From Nitrospirota bacterium (GTDB lineage: Bacteria; Nitrospirota; Thermodesulfovibrionia; Thermodesulfovibrionales; JdFR-85): 49,692 nucleotides of DNA. The stretch's first letter is position 1; each line of letters starts with the position of its first letter. The notes beneath the pieces are model-generated. The model did not search any database, was not told where the DNA came from, and saw nothing but the letters and a program-made list of their open reading frames with translations. The translations under genes and the position numbers were made by a program. The stretch lies in the NCBI GenBank assembly GCA_015492645.1, contig WGER01000056.1, forward strand, positions 1 through 49,692, given 5' to 3'. This document shows positions 7,499 to 15,739 of this stretch, piece after piece.

Positions 7499-9595
7499 TC
7501 ATCCTCCTGTTTTTATGATCAGCCTTGCATCAAGGGCGACCGCCCCCCTTTCTCTTAAGACGAGAGGATTTATGTCGATCTCCTGTATCTCGGGGAACTC
7601 GATCACCAGTTGATTCACCCTGAGTATCGTCTCTGTCAGGGCCTCTATGTCAGCAGGTCTCTCACCCCTCACACCCCTCAGGATTGGATAGCCCCTCACC
7701 TCCTTTATCATCTCCCGGGCCTCTGCCTCTGTGATCGGTACAATCCTGAAACTCACATCCTTCAACACCTCCACATATATACCTCCAAGGCCGAACATGA
7801 GCATGTGACCAAAGGTCCTGTCATAGGTGACACCCACTATCACCTCTTTTCCACCGGTCACCATCTCGTATATGTTCACACCCTGAAGCCTTGCCTGGGG
7901 CATCCTCCTCTTCACCGTCGAGATGATCTCAATAAATGCCTTCTCCGCCTCCTTCCGGTTTCTTATGTTCAGTTTCACCCCTCCGAGATCGGTCTTGTGG
8001 AGTATATCGGGTGAGGAGACCTTCATCACCACAGGGAACCCTATCCTCTTTGCCTCCTTGGATGCGGCCTCTGCAGTGGTAACCAGGGATGACCTGGGGA
8101 AGGCGATACCGTATGCCTCAAGGCACCTCCTCGCATTCTCCTCGGTAAGGTGGGTAATCCCGTGGGTCTTTGCCCAACTGAGGGTCTCACTGACGGCACC
8201 CCTGTCCACATCCCTGAAACGCTTCGGTCTGCCAGGCGGTCTCTTCCTCCACTCAGCAAACCTCACCACCCTTGAGATCGCCCTTACCGCCTCTTCAGGG
8301 TACTCATAGTTTGGCACCGAACCCTCTTTCAGAATCTCCACCGCCTTTGCCACTGTCTCTCCTCCCATAAAGGCCGTAACAAAGACCTTCTCAGAGGCCC
8401 TGAAGGCATCAACCACCACCTCTGCCACCGCCTCTGTGTCCGTCATCGCCTGTGGGGTGAGAATCACCATGATGGTGTCCATATCCTTTGATTTGACCAT
8501 CTCTTTAAGGACCGCCCTGTATCGTTCGGAGGTGGCATCTCCAATCAGGTCGATCGGATTGTAGAGGGAGGCGTTTGAAGGTAGTATCCTTCGGAGTCTC
8601 TCAACGACCCTTCTGGGTGGAACAGGCAACTTGAGATCCTGCCTTTCAGATTCATCGGCAGCCACAATGGCGGGTCCCCCTGCGTTTGTCACTATCAGGA
8701 CCCTGTCGCCCTTCGGCAGACGGCCCTGGACGAATGCCTTTGCGATCTCAAAGAGTTCCTTCACCCCGGTTGCCCTTATCACGCCTGTCTGCCTGAAGGC
8801 GGCATCAAAGGCCCTATCAGAGCCTGCCAGGGCACCGGTGTGTGAGGAGGCGGCCCTTGAGCCAGCCCCTGTGCCTCCTGCCTTTATCAGTATCAGCGGT
8901 TTTGTTGCGGTGCACCTCCTCGCCACCTCCATAAACCTCCTGCCGTCCACCACGTCCTCTATGTAGCCTATTATCACCTCGGTGGATGGGTCCTGAGTGA
9001 AGTACTCCACAAAGTCTGACTCATTAAGGTCGGCCTTGTTACCCAGGCTCACAAACTTTGAAAAGCCCACATTGTTCATCACTGCCCAGTCGAGGACGGC
9101 CACTCCAAGTGCACCTGACTGGGAAAAGAAAGAGACCTTCCCCTTGGGAGGCATACCCCTGGCAAAGGTCGCATTCAGTGATGCCCCTGTGTTAATAACC
9201 CCCAGACAGTTGGGACCAAGGACCCTGATTCCCTCCTGTTCTGCTATCTCTCTCACCTCCCTCTCTAAAGCAAGCCCCTGTTTTCCTGTTTCCCTGAATC
9301 CTGCGGAGATGACTATCGCAACCTTCACCCCCTTTTCTGCACACCCCCTGAGTGCCTCTGGTACTGCCGGTGCAGGGATGCTGAGGAGGGCGAGATCGAT
9401 GTCATCAGGAATCTCATTTACAGAGGGGTAACTCTTCAGCGAGAGTATCTCTGAGGCCGAGGGGTTTACAGGATATACTCTGCCCCTGTAGCCATGGGTG
9501 AGGAGGTTCTGGACAATGGAGTGACCGACCTTCTGGGGGTTCCTTGAAGCCCCTATTACAGCAATAGACGATGGTTCAAAGAGTGCACTTAACAC
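7499..9595 (-). CDS. Acetate/acyl-CoA ligase (ADP-forming), fused alpha-beta
   Basis: A 698-residue protein combining the alpha and beta parts of NDP-forming acyl-CoA synthetases. In order: a CoA-binding Rossmann domain (IAVIGASRNPQKVGH at about 12-26), two succinyl-CoA ligase-like domains (TNAGGPAIVAAD), and a C-terminal ATP-grasp domain from about residue 475 (FPVVMKVSSPDILHKTDLGG). His252 in SHTGALAG matches the phosphorylated histidine of the family. There is no C-terminal GNAT domain, so it is not a PatZ-type acetyltransferase. It should convert acyl-CoA, ADP and phosphate to acid, CoA and ATP, a substrate-level phosphorylation step common in anaerobes and archaea. It heads the operon that continues into the BioD/DRTGG, MoxR, DUF58 and transglutaminase genes. 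Substrate specificity cannot be read. Confidence 0.92.
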   Translation of the reverse strand: MLSALFEPSSIAVIGASRNPQKVGHSIVQNLLTHGYRGRVYPVNPSASEILSLKSYPSVNEIPDDIDLALLSIPAPAVPEALRGCAEKGVKVAIVISAGFRETGKQGLALEREVREIAEQEGIRVLGPNCLGVINTGASLNATFARGMPPKGKVSFFSQSGALGVAVLDWAVMNNVGFSKFVSLGNKADLNESDFVEYFTQDPSTEVIIGYIEDVVDGRRFMEVARRCTATKPLILIKAGGTGAGSRAASSHTGALAGSDRAFDAAFRQTGVIRATGVKELFEIAKAFVQGRLPKGDRVLIVTNAGGPAIVAADESERQDLKLPVPPRRVVERLRRILPSNASLYNPIDLIGDATSERYRAVLKEMVKSKDMDTIMVILTPQAMTDTEAVAEVVVDAFRASEKVFVTAFMGGETVAKAVEILKEGSVPNYEYPEEAVRAISRVVRFAEWRKRPPGRPKRFRDVDRGAVSETLSWAKTHGITHLTEENARRCLEAYGIAFPRSSLVTTAEAASKEAKRIGFPVVMKVSSPDILHKTDLGGVKLNIRNRKEAEKAFIEIISTVKRRMPQARLQGVNIYEMVTGGKEVIVGVTYDRTFGHMLMFGLGGIYVEVLKDVSFRIVPITEAEAREMIKEVRGYPILRGVRGERPADIEALTETILRVNQLVIEFPEIQEIDINPLVLRERGAVALDARLIIKTGG

Positions 9596-9923
9596 AATAC
9601 TATATTAACAAAAAACCAGAGTCCGGAGTTGCAGCCCTGCATCAGGTTTGTTATACTGTCACTGCTGTCCAAAATAATCTGCGATAGTGTACACAGGCGG
9701 TATGCCGAAGAAACAGAATTCAGGACACCTTTGAAAATAAACTCTTTCATGTTGCCTTACTCATGGACTGACACTCTGAACCTGAGTGTACTGAACAGGT
9801 CAGTCTACTTGAAAATTTGTCCGTTAATTGTGTTTCTGAGGCATACCGCCTGTGCCTCAATCCTATTTTGGACAGATGTGTTATACTGTATAATCTCAAA
9901 ATTTATGTGATCAGGAGGTCTCT
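9596..9923. other. Divergent intergenic region with a palindromic element and trpB2 signals
   Basis: 328 bp between the acyl-CoA synthetase (-) and trpB2 (+). Most of it is an imperfect palindrome with flanking 11-bp direct repeats, entered separately. At the right end, TATAAT (9889-9894) follows TTGGAC (9868-9873) with a 15-bp spacer, a weak trpB2 promoter candidate partly made by the element's arm. AGGAGG at 9913-9918 is the trpB2 ribosome binding site. An open frame at 9629-9910 shows no protein-like features and was not called. Confidence 0.6.
9660..9878. mobile_element. MITE-like imperfect palindrome flanked by 11-bp direct repeats
   Basis: The outer arms match closely in inverted orientation: CTGTCCAAAATA (from 9665) against TATTTTGGACAG (ending 9875), and CACAGGCGGTATGCC (about 9692-9706) against GGCATACCGCCTGTG (9840-9854). 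The similarity continues inward through AGAAACA-AATT for about 60 bp. An inner dyad (GACTGAC, GTCAGTC) suggests the whole sequence can fold as one long hairpin. The direct repeat TGTTATACTGT occurs at 9649-9659 and 9879-9889, directly flanking it, like a target-site duplication. It encodes no transposase, so a non-autonomous element is the natural reading. Confidence 0.6.
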
Positions 9924-11276
9924 ATGGATGACACAAAGGTGATCCTTACAGAAAGGGAGATACCGAGGCAGTGGTATAACATTGCTGCGGACATGCCGAA
10001 GTTGCCTGACCCGCCACTGCATCCTGCAACCAAACAGCCAGTTGGGCCTGATGACCTGAAGGTTATCTTCCCGATGCCCTTAATAGAACAGGAGGTATCC
10101 ACCCAGAGATGGGTTGAGATACCAGAGGAGGTGTTACAGGTCTATACCCTCTGGCGTCCCACGCCCCTGCACAGGGCGAGGAGGCTGGAAGAGGCACTCA
10201 ACACCCCGGCCCGGATATACTACAAGTATGAAGGGGTGAGCCCTGCAGGCAGTCATAAACCAAATACATCCGTACCTCAGGCGTATTACAACAAGGTCTC
10301 TGGGATCAGGAGGATCGCCACCGAGACAGGTGCTGGCCAGTGGGGCTCGGCAATGGCGCTGGCAGGGAGCCTCTTCGGGGTGGAGGTGACGGTCTACATG
10401 GTGAAGGTGAGTTACAACCAGAAGCCCTACAGGAGGATAGCGATGGAGACATGGGGGGCCAGGGTGTATGCGAGCCCCTCGGAAAATACAGAGGCGGGAA
10501 GGAGGATCCTTGCAGATGACCCTGAAAACCCCGGTTCCTTGGGTATAGCCATCTCAGAGGCGGTAGAGGATGCCGCAACCCATGAGGATACAAACTATGC
10601 CCTCGGTTCTGTGCTCAACCATGTCCTGCTGCATCAGACCATCATCGGGCTTGAGGCGAAGAGGCAGTTTGAACTGATAGGAGAGTACCCGGATGTTATA
10701 TTCGGCTGTTGTGGTGGGGGAAGTAACCTCGCAGGCGTGAGTTTCCCCTTCCTTTACGACAAGATTCACGGCAGGCAGTTAAGGGTTGTTGCGGTAGAGC
10801 CTGCCTCCTGTCCAACCCTCACCAAGGGTGAGTTCAGGTATGACTTCGGAGACACAGCGGGTCTCACCCCGCTGATAAAGATGTACACCCTCGGGCATGA
10901 CTTTGTTCCACCCGGTATCCATGCCGGTGGTCTGAGGTATCATGGAGATGCCCCCCTCATATGCCAACTCTACAATGATGGATTGATAGAGGCAAAGGCA
11001 TACCATCAGAGGGCGGTGTTTGAAGCGGCAGTGACATTTGCGAGGGCCGAAGGGATCATCCCTGCTCCAGAGAGTGCCCATGCAGTGAGGGCAGCAATAG
11101 ATGAGGCCCTCCTCTGTAAGGAAGAAGGCAGAGAGAAGGTGATATTCTTTAACCTCAGTGGACACGGTTATCTTGATCTGCAGGCCTATGCAGATTACCT
11201 CGAGGGCAAACTTGAGGACTACGAATATCCAGAGGAGAAGATAAAGGAGGCACTTGCCAAATTGCCTGTGATTTGA
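9924..11276 (+). CDS. trpB2: TrpB2-type tryptophan synthase beta chain
   Basis: A 450-residue fold-type II PLP enzyme. It is longer than classical TrpB (about 400) and shows the TrpB2 pattern: a long N-terminal extension ([20 protein letters not shown]), then [14 protein letters not shown] with PLP lysine Lys112, [13 protein letters not shown], and the phosphate-binding glycine loop [12 protein letters not shown]. It joins indole and serine to make tryptophan, but TrpB2 proteins are often encoded without TrpA and may act alone, in indole salvage or as serine deaminases. No trpA or other trp gene is nearby. AGGAGG lies 5 bp upstream of ATG 9924. A B12 riboswitch follows 15 bp after the stop, so the downstream cob genes are separately controlled. 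Confidence 0.93.
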   Translation: MDDTKVILTEREIPRQWYNIAADMPKLPDPPLHPATKQPVGPDDLKVIFPMPLIEQEVSTQRWVEIPEEVLQVYTLWRPTPLHRARRLEEALNTPARIYYKYEGVSPAGSHKPNTSVPQAYYNKVSGIRRIATETGAGQWGSAMALAGSLFGVEVTVYMVKVSYNQKPYRRIAMETWGARVYASPSENTEAGRRILADDPENPGSLGIAISEAVEDAATHEDTNYALGSVLNHVLLHQTIIGLEAKRQFELIGEYPDVIFGCCGGGSNLAGVSFPFLYDKIHGRQLRVVAVEPASCPTLTKGEFRYDFGDTAGLTPLIKMYTLGHDFVPPGIHAGGLRYHGDAPLICQLYNDGLIEAKAYHQRAVFEAAVTFARAEGIIPAPESAHAVRAAIDEALLCKEEGREKVIFFNLSGHGYLDLQAYADYLEGKLEDYEYPEEKIKEALAKLPVI

Positions 11277-11291
11277 ATATACTGTTCAGAG

Positions 11292-11473
11292 GCCTTCAGG
11301 TGCCCTTGGGGGCTTAAAAGGGAATCCCGTGAGAATCGGGAGCGGACCCGCCGCTGTGACCCTGCATTCTGGAGGCCCTCTGCCATGATGCCACTTTCAG
11401 GTATGCCTGATGAGGGCGCCTGATGGGAAGGCGGCAGAGGGACGCAGGGGAGCCAGAAGACCTGCCTGAAGGC
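11292..11473 (+). promoter_or_regulatory. Cobalamin (AdoCbl) riboswitch aptamer
   Basis: The aptamer is closed by a 9-bp P1 stem: GCCTTCAGG (11292-11300) pairs with CCTGAAGGC (11465-11473). Inside lie the conserved core around 11330-11361 (GGGAATCCCGTGAGAATC, then GAGCGGACCCGCCGCTGTGA) and a B12-box-like AGCCAGAAGACCTGCC (11451-11466). A terminator follows at 11535-11570 and then the cobalamin assembly genes. By the known mechanism, bound adenosylcobalamin should favour termination. Confidence 0.93.
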
Positions 11474-11534
11474 GTGAGGACACCGCTCTTCGGGGCTTGG
11501 GAGTGGTGTTGCCCGGGATGAGAAGAGGGTTAAG

Positions 11535-11570
11535 TCCCCAGGGTTTTCAAAAGCCCTGGGGATTTTTTTT
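11535..11570 (+). terminator. Rho-independent terminator of the B12 riboswitch
   Basis: TCCCCAGGG (11535-11543) pairs with CCCTGGGGA (11554-11562) and is followed at once by eight T residues (11563-11570). It lies between the aptamer and the first cob-cluster gene (11581), so it serves as the riboswitch expression platform. Confidence 0.92.
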
Positions 11571-11580
11571 GGAGAGAGAG

Positions 11581-11841
11581 ATGGAGAGTTCTTACAGATT
11601 TTTCTTCAACAGTGGGTGTGAGTTTTTCCCCTGTCATCAGACAGATATAGAGGAGTTTAACTGTCTGTTCTGTTTCTGCCCTCTCTATTACCTCTCCTGT
11701 CCAGGAGAGGCGGTTTACATACCCTACAACGGCCATATGCTGAAGGACTGTTCCCCTTGTGACCTGCCTCACAGGCCAGAGAACTATGATGCGATAATCC
11801 AGATACTGATGGAGGTTAACAGGAGTGGACAGGGTGTCTGA
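11581..11841 (+). CDS. Cysteine-rich small-domain protein of cobalamin gene clusters
   Basis: An 86-residue protein beginning MESSYRFFFNSGCEFFPCH and containing NCLFCFCPLYYLSC and LKDCSPCDLPH. The dense Cys/His pattern (C13, C18, H19, then the CLFCFC cluster and C-S-P-C) matches the Cys-rich small domain found beside or fused to cobalamin biosynthesis proteins in archaea and anaerobic bacteria. It is probably a metal or Fe-S binding protein of unknown function. The start at ATG 11581 has GGAG 6 bp upstream. A longer frame beginning at 11497 would run through the riboswitch terminator and was rejected. It is the first gene after the riboswitch and overlaps cobU, so it belongs to the B12 operon. 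Confidence 0.82.
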   Translation: MESSYRFFFNSGCEFFPCHQTDIEEFNCLFCFCPLYYLSCPGEAVYIPYNGHMLKDCSPCDLPHRPENYDAIIQILMEVNRSGQGV

Positions 11842-12355
11842 ATTTGTCCTGATAACCGGAGGGGCAAGGAGTGGAAAGAGTGACCTGGCCCTCAAACTCG
11901 CCTCTGCGCAGGGCCGTCGTCTGGCCTTTGTCGCCACTGCTGAGGTGAAGGATGAAGAGATGGCAGAGAGGGTGGCGATCCACAGGGCAAAAAGGGGGCC
12001 TGGATGGCACACCTTTGAGGAGCCTCTCCATCTGGGGACCCTCCTTTCCGAGATCTACGAGAGGTACGACTCTATAGTGGTGGACTGTCTCACCCTGTGG
12101 CTCTCAAACCTCCTGTTGAGTCTTCAGGATCCAGAGGAAGTGAGAAGGGAGATACAAGAGACATTTCAGAGACTGAGGAGTCTCAGGGGAGCACGGATCT
12201 ACTTTGTGACGAATGAAGTGGGCATGGGGATTGTCCCTGAGCACCCACTGGCGAGGATGTTCAGGGACCTGGCAGGGTGGATGAATCAGCAGTTCGCCTC
12301 CCTCTGCAGGGAGGTCTACCTGGTTGTGGCAGGACAACCACTCAGAATCAAATAA
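11825..12355 (+). CDS. cobU: Adenosylcobinamide kinase / adenosylcobinamide-phosphate guanylyltransferase
   Basis: A 176-residue P-loop protein of normal CobU length. The P-loop is GGARSGKS, the guanylylated His lies in HRAKRGPGW, VDCLTLWLSNLL is the Walker B region, and the C-terminal NEVGMGIVPEHPLAR and FRDLAGWMNQ are family hallmarks. It phosphorylates adenosylcobinamide and transfers GMP to give AdoCbi-GDP for the nucleotide-loop assembly of B12. The start is GTG: 11825 has GGAGG 9 bp upstream, while GTG 11834 has AGGAG 8 bp upstream and is an equally good alternative. The gene overlaps the Cys-rich protein and is followed by cobT and cobS. Confidence 0.94.
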   Translation: MDRVSEFVLITGGARSGKSDLALKLASAQGRRLAFVATAEVKDEEMAERVAIHRAKRGPGWHTFEEPLHLGTLLSEIYERYDSIVVDCLTLWLSNLLLSLQDPEEVRREIQETFQRLRSLRGARIYFVTNEVGMGIVPEHPLARMFRDLAGWMNQQFASLCREVYLVVAGQPLRIK

Positions 12356-12367
12356 AGGAGGTATGGA

Positions 12368-13423
12368 ATGCTTGAAGAGACCCTCAACAGAATCATGCCT
12401 GTTGACAGTCGTCTCTATGAGGTTGCACAGAGGAGACTCGATAGCCTCACAAAGCCTCAGGGGAGTCTGGGCAGACTGGAGGAATTTGCGAGGCGGCTGG
12501 TAGCAATATACGATGAACAGATGCCTGAACTGCCCAAGAAGGTGGTCTTCACCTTTGCTGCTGACCATGGGGTGGCTGAGGAAGGCGTGTCTGCCTTTCC
12601 CCAGGAGGTGACCAGGCAGATGGTCTACAACTTTATCCGTGGTGGTGCCGGGATCAACGTCCTGGCAAGACATGCAGGCGCTGATGTGGTTGTGGTGGAT
12701 ATAGGAGTGAAGGCGGATTTTGACCCTGTCGAGGGACTTGAGATAAGAAAGGTACTCTACGGTACTGGGAACATAACAGAGGGACCTGCCATGAGCCGTC
12801 AGGAGGCGATCAGATGTATAGAGGTGGGTATTACCCTTGCCGGGGAGTATGTGAAGAGGGGATACAGGATGTTTGGTACAGGGGAGATGGGTATAGGCAA
12901 CACCACACCCTCCTCTGCCATATGTGCAGTGATCACCGGCAGGGATGTAGAGGAGGTGACGGGTCGGGGTACAGGTATAGATGACGAGAGGTTGAGACAT
13001 AAGATAGGGGTTATAAAGAAGGCCATAGAGAGGAATCAACCCGATCCGAGGGACCCGATAGATGTCCTTGCAAAGGTTGGAGGTCCTGAGATAGGGGGGA
13101 TTGCCGGTCTGTGTATTGGAGCATCTGCCCTGAGGGTCCCTGTAGTGGTTGACGGTTTCATCTCCACCGCAGGTGCCCTTATAGCATACGAACTTAATAA
13201 CAATGTAGCGGATTACCTCTTCTTTGCCCATCTGTCCCAGGAGCAGGGACACAGGGCGATGATAGAGCATATGAGGGCACGTCCTGTACTTGACCTGGAT
13301 CTCCGTCTGGGTGAGGGAACAGGAGCAGCCCTTGCCATGACACTGGTTGACGCCGGGCTGAAGATATACCTCGAGATGGCCACCTTTCAGGAGGCAGGTG
13401 TGTCAGACAGACAGGACAGATGA
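12368..13423 (+). CDS. cobT: Nicotinate-nucleotide--dimethylbenzimidazole phosphoribosyltransferase
   Basis: A 351-residue CobT of standard length. The N-terminal [11 protein letters not shown], the central [34 protein letters not shown] and the C-terminal [10 protein letters not shown] are family motifs; the catalytic glutamate is Glu316. It activates the lower-ligand base as its alpha-ribotide for joining to AdoCbi-GDP. AAAGGAGG precedes the start. It is followed by cobS with a 4-bp ATGA overlap. Since no cbi ring-building genes lie in the window, the operon serves the late or salvage half of B12 synthesis. The nature of the lower-ligand base cannot be inferred. Confidence 0.95.
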   Translation: MLEETLNRIMPVDSRLYEVAQRRLDSLTKPQGSLGRLEEFARRLVAIYDEQMPELPKKVVFTFAADHGVAEEGVSAFPQEVTRQMVYNFIRGGAGINVLARHAGADVVVVDIGVKADFDPVEGLEIRKVLYGTGNITEGPAMSRQEAIRCIEVGITLAGEYVKRGYRMFGTGEMGIGNTTPSSAICAVITGRDVEEVTGRGTGIDDERLRHKIGVIKKAIERNQPDPRDPIDVLAKVGGPEIGGIAGLCIGASALRVPVVVDGFISTAGALIAYELNNNVADYLFFAHLSQEQGHRAMIEHMRARPVLDLDLRLGEGTGAALAMTLVDAGLKIYLEMATFQEAGVSDRQDR

Positions 13424-14166
13424 TAAGAGGCATCCTTATGGCCCTCAGTTTTCTGACTGTCCTGCCTATACCCTTGAAGGGAGGCCCTCAGGGTGTTGCC
13501 AGGACCACCCCGTTTTTCCCTCTTGCCGGATTACTCAAGGGTCTCATCCTCATCGGGCTGGCCTCTGTCGTTAGCCCCTTTGTGCCTGTAAAGGTGCTGG
13601 CAGGAGGTATTCTCCTGTTACATACCGGTCTTTCTGGTGGTCTGCATCTTGACGGCCTTGCAGACACAATTGATGCAGTTGCTGCAAGGACGGACAGACA
13701 GAGGAGGCTCAGAATAATGAAGGATCCATCAGTAGGACCCCTTGGTGCTACTGCCCTGTTTCTGGTACTGCTATTGAAGTTCCTCTGCATCGAGGAACTC
13801 CTGTCAGAGGGGCTCTGGGCGGAGTTACTCCTGTTCCCTGTAGCAGGCACAACCGCAATGGCCGGGGCATGCTACTTCGGCAGTCCTGCGAGAACAGAAG
13901 GGCTGGGCAGCCTCTTTATAAGGGAGACAGGAACAAGGGAGGTCCTGACGGCCCTGCTGTTGGCCACCTTCTCGGTAATTGCTATTGGCCTCCTGTTCAG
14001 CAGGACAACCAGGGTGATGATTGTAATGATAACCACTGTCGGTATTGCCCTTGTATTGACCCGATGCCTTCAGAGAATGTTTCACGGCCTTACTGGAGAC
14101 AACATAGGGGCGGTTGGTGAATCCTCCGAATTGGTCTTTCTTGTGCTTAGTTTGGTAAGATTTTAA
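13420..14166 (+). CDS. cobS: Adenosylcobinamide-GDP ribazoletransferase (cobalamin synthase)
   Basis: A 248-residue integral membrane protein. The start [18 protein letters not shown], the motif [12 protein letters not shown] with acidic residues that bind metal, and [13 protein letters not shown] are CobS signatures, followed by several hydrophobic helices and the C-terminal [14 protein letters not shown]. It joins AdoCbi-GDP to the alpha-ribotide at the inner membrane, the final assembly step. The start overlaps the cobT stop by 4 bp. folD follows 50 bp later and may be read through from the same riboswitch-controlled transcript. Confidence 0.94.
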   Translation: MIRGILMALSFLTVLPIPLKGGPQGVARTTPFFPLAGLLKGLILIGLASVVSPFVPVKVLAGGILLLHTGLSGGLHLDGLADTIDAVAARTDRQRRLRIMKDPSVGPLGATALFLVLLLKFLCIEELLSEGLWAELLLFPVAGTTAMAGACYFGSPARTEGLGSLFIRETGTREVLTALLLATFSVIAIGLLFSRTTRVMIVMITTVGIALVLTRCLQRMFHGLTGDNIGAVGESSELVFLVLSLVRF

Positions 14167-14216
14167 GATAATAAAGGGGGACTCTGGGGCAAGACAATAA
14201 TAACAGGGAGGTCAAG

Positions 14217-15158
14217 ATGACGAAGATACTGGATGGAAGGTCTCTGGCTGAAAAGATCAAGAGTGATGTGAGAGGTGAGGTTGAAGAACTGAAGAGGTTC
14301 GGAATAGACGTCGGACTCGGGCTCTTACTGGTGGGAGACAACCCTGCATCAAAGCAATACTTCCTTGCGACTCTCAGGGCCTGCAGACAGACAGGCATCA
14401 GACCCTATGAGTTCAGACTTCCCTCGGATGCGTCCATAAATGAGATACTCAATGTTGTCCACAGGCTAAATGCAGACGAGAGGATAAACGGGATACTTGT
14501 GCTCTTCCCCCTACCCAGAAGAATAAACGCACGGAGGGTGGTGAACGAAATACTGCCCGAGAAGGATGTGGATGGCCTGGGTGCGATATCCATAGGCAGG
14601 CTCGCGGCCGATGAGTCCACCTTCCAGATATTCGATGAGGGCCTGTACAAGAATCTTAACAGGACAGGGTTTTTCCCTGCTGTATCAGGATTCCTTCCCT
14701 GTACACCCTTTGGTGTGATAAGACTCCTGGAACACTACCAGATCCCGATCAAGGGCAGACATGCGGTTGTTGTGGGTAAGAGCCTTGCTGTGGGCAAGCC
14801 CCTCAGCCTCATGCTTCTGGCAAAGGAGGCGACCGTGACAGTCTGTCATAAGGCAACAGGTGATCTTGGGTACTTCACCCGGCAGGCAGACATCCTCTGT
14901 TCTGCAACAGGTGTCTCCCATCTCATAAAGGCGGATATGGTGAAGGAAGGTGCGGTTGTGGTGGACATAGGGATAAATGTCCTCCAGGACGGACGGATAG
15001 TGGGGGATGTGGACTTTGAGAATGTGAAGGAGAAGGTCTCTGCCATAACACCTGTGCCAGGAGGGGTTGGTCCGGTTACCATAGCAATGTTGATGGAGAA
15101 TACAGTAAGGTCAGCCAGAAGGACTGAGGCGATGAAGAGCCCCCTCATGATGGGCTGA
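14217..15158 (+). CDS. FolD-like methylenetetrahydrofolate dehydrogenase, cyclohydrolase residues not conserved
   Basis: A 313-residue FolD-family protein. It keeps VGDNPAS-QY with Tyr48, EKDVDG with Asp119, the cofactor-binding VVVGKSLAVGKP, DIGINVL and ITPVPGGVGPVTIAML. Two catalytic positions differ. The lysine of the YxxxK motif (E. coli YVASK) is Thr52 in YFLAT, and the glutamine of GILVQLPLP is Leu96 in GILVLFPLP. Both are needed for the cyclohydrolase step in bifunctional enzymes. The usual Arg of the GRS cofactor loop is Lys. An insertion of about 20 residues follows GRLA. The yeast monofunctional Mtd1 dehydrogenase also has Thr at the lysine position (from memory). A dehydrogenase-only, possibly NAD-linked enzyme is the likely reading. 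GGGAGG precedes ATG 14217, 50 bp after cobS. Confidence 0.85.
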   Translation: MTKILDGRSLAEKIKSDVRGEVEELKRFGIDVGLGLLLVGDNPASKQYFLATLRACRQTGIRPYEFRLPSDASINEILNVVHRLNADERINGILVLFPLPRRINARRVVNEILPEKDVDGLGAISIGRLAADESTFQIFDEGLYKNLNRTGFFPAVSGFLPCTPFGVIRLLEHYQIPIKGRHAVVVGKSLAVGKPLSLMLLAKEATVTVCHKATGDLGYFTRQADILCSATGVSHLIKADMVKEGAVVVDIGINVLQDGRIVGDVDFENVKEKVSAITPVPGGVGPVTIAMLMENTVRSARRTEAMKSPLMMG

Positions 15159-15173
15159 GGCGCATCGCGGTCT

Positions 15174-15649
15174 CTAACCCAGTTTCTCTATATCACTGTT
15201 CGCCCCGAGTAATACCAGTATGTCTCCTTTATGGATGACATCATCTGGAGATGGGTTGATATTCCAGGTATCCTGCCGTTTTATCTCACCATCCCCTCAA
15301 AGGTATCGATATTGAATGACTCCTTTATCATTGCCCTCTCGAAGATGCCTATCTTTCTGCCCGCCAGAAGTGCCACTATAGTTGAGAGGCTCATGTAGCC
15401 AAGCCCTCCTGTCTGTATCAGGATGAGTATAACCAGTTGACCAAAGGGGGTAAAGTCTGTTCCTGTGTTCTTCACAATGAGACCTGTAACACATACCGCA
15501 GAGGTGGCAGTAAACAGGGCATCAATGAGGCTGATGCCCTGGACAGTGGAATAGGGCAGCATCAGAAACACCGTTCCCATTAGTATTATTACCAGAAACC
15601 CGACGAGCAGGACCTGTGACGGTGAGGCCGATGTGAGGGTTGTCTTCAT
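15174..15649 (-). pseudogene. TrkH-TrkA potassium uptake remnant (internal deletion)
   Basis: The first 122 codons (15649 down to 15281) are a good TrkH/KtrB N-terminus: a hydrophobic helix, then the first pore-loop motif ALFTATSAVCVTGL and QTGGLGYMS. The frame stops after DTFEGMVR, where the family normally continues for about 300 more residues with three more pore repeats. Directly after the break, in another frame, 15296 to 15174 encodes a TrkA C-terminal domain end: WNINPSPDDVIHKGDILV, LLGANSDIEKLG, stop. The simplest reading is a deletion that removed most of trkH and the start of trkA. The order shows that trkH preceded trkA. A truncated functional peptide is unlikely. Confidence 0.82.
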
Positions 15650-15703
15650 TGTGGAGTTTAGTATAACAAAAAGGGTTAGATATCTGGTCTGAACAGGCCT
15701 AAG

Positions 15704-15735
15704 AAGGGACCAGCCCCTTGTGCGAGGGCCGGCCC
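15704..15735 (-). terminator. Hairpin just after nifU, probable terminator
   Basis: On the minus strand an imperfect stem (AAGGGCCGGCCC against GGGGCTGGTCCCTT) lies directly after the nifU stop and is followed by CTTCTTAG. The T-run is weak on this strand; on the plus strand it is followed by five T residues, so it may act in both directions. Confidence 0.5.
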
Positions 15736-15739
15736 TTTT

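Noticed and set aside
7499-9595. PatZ/Pat-type protein acetyltransferase
   Set aside because: The C-terminal GNAT domain is absent; the protein ends with the ATP-grasp part.
9629-9910. 93-codon open frame in the acyl-CoA synthetase/trpB2 gap
   Set aside because: It runs through the palindromic element, has no ribosome binding site and shows no protein-like pattern.
11497-11580. Longer start for the Cys-rich small protein
   Set aside because: It would translate the terminator hairpin and lacks a binding site, while ATG 11581 has GGAG at good spacing.
12104-13270. 388-codon minus-strand frame opposite cobU/cobT
   Set aside because: It is the antisense shadow of two well-supported genes; the translation is rich in His, Pro and Cys without recognisable motifs.
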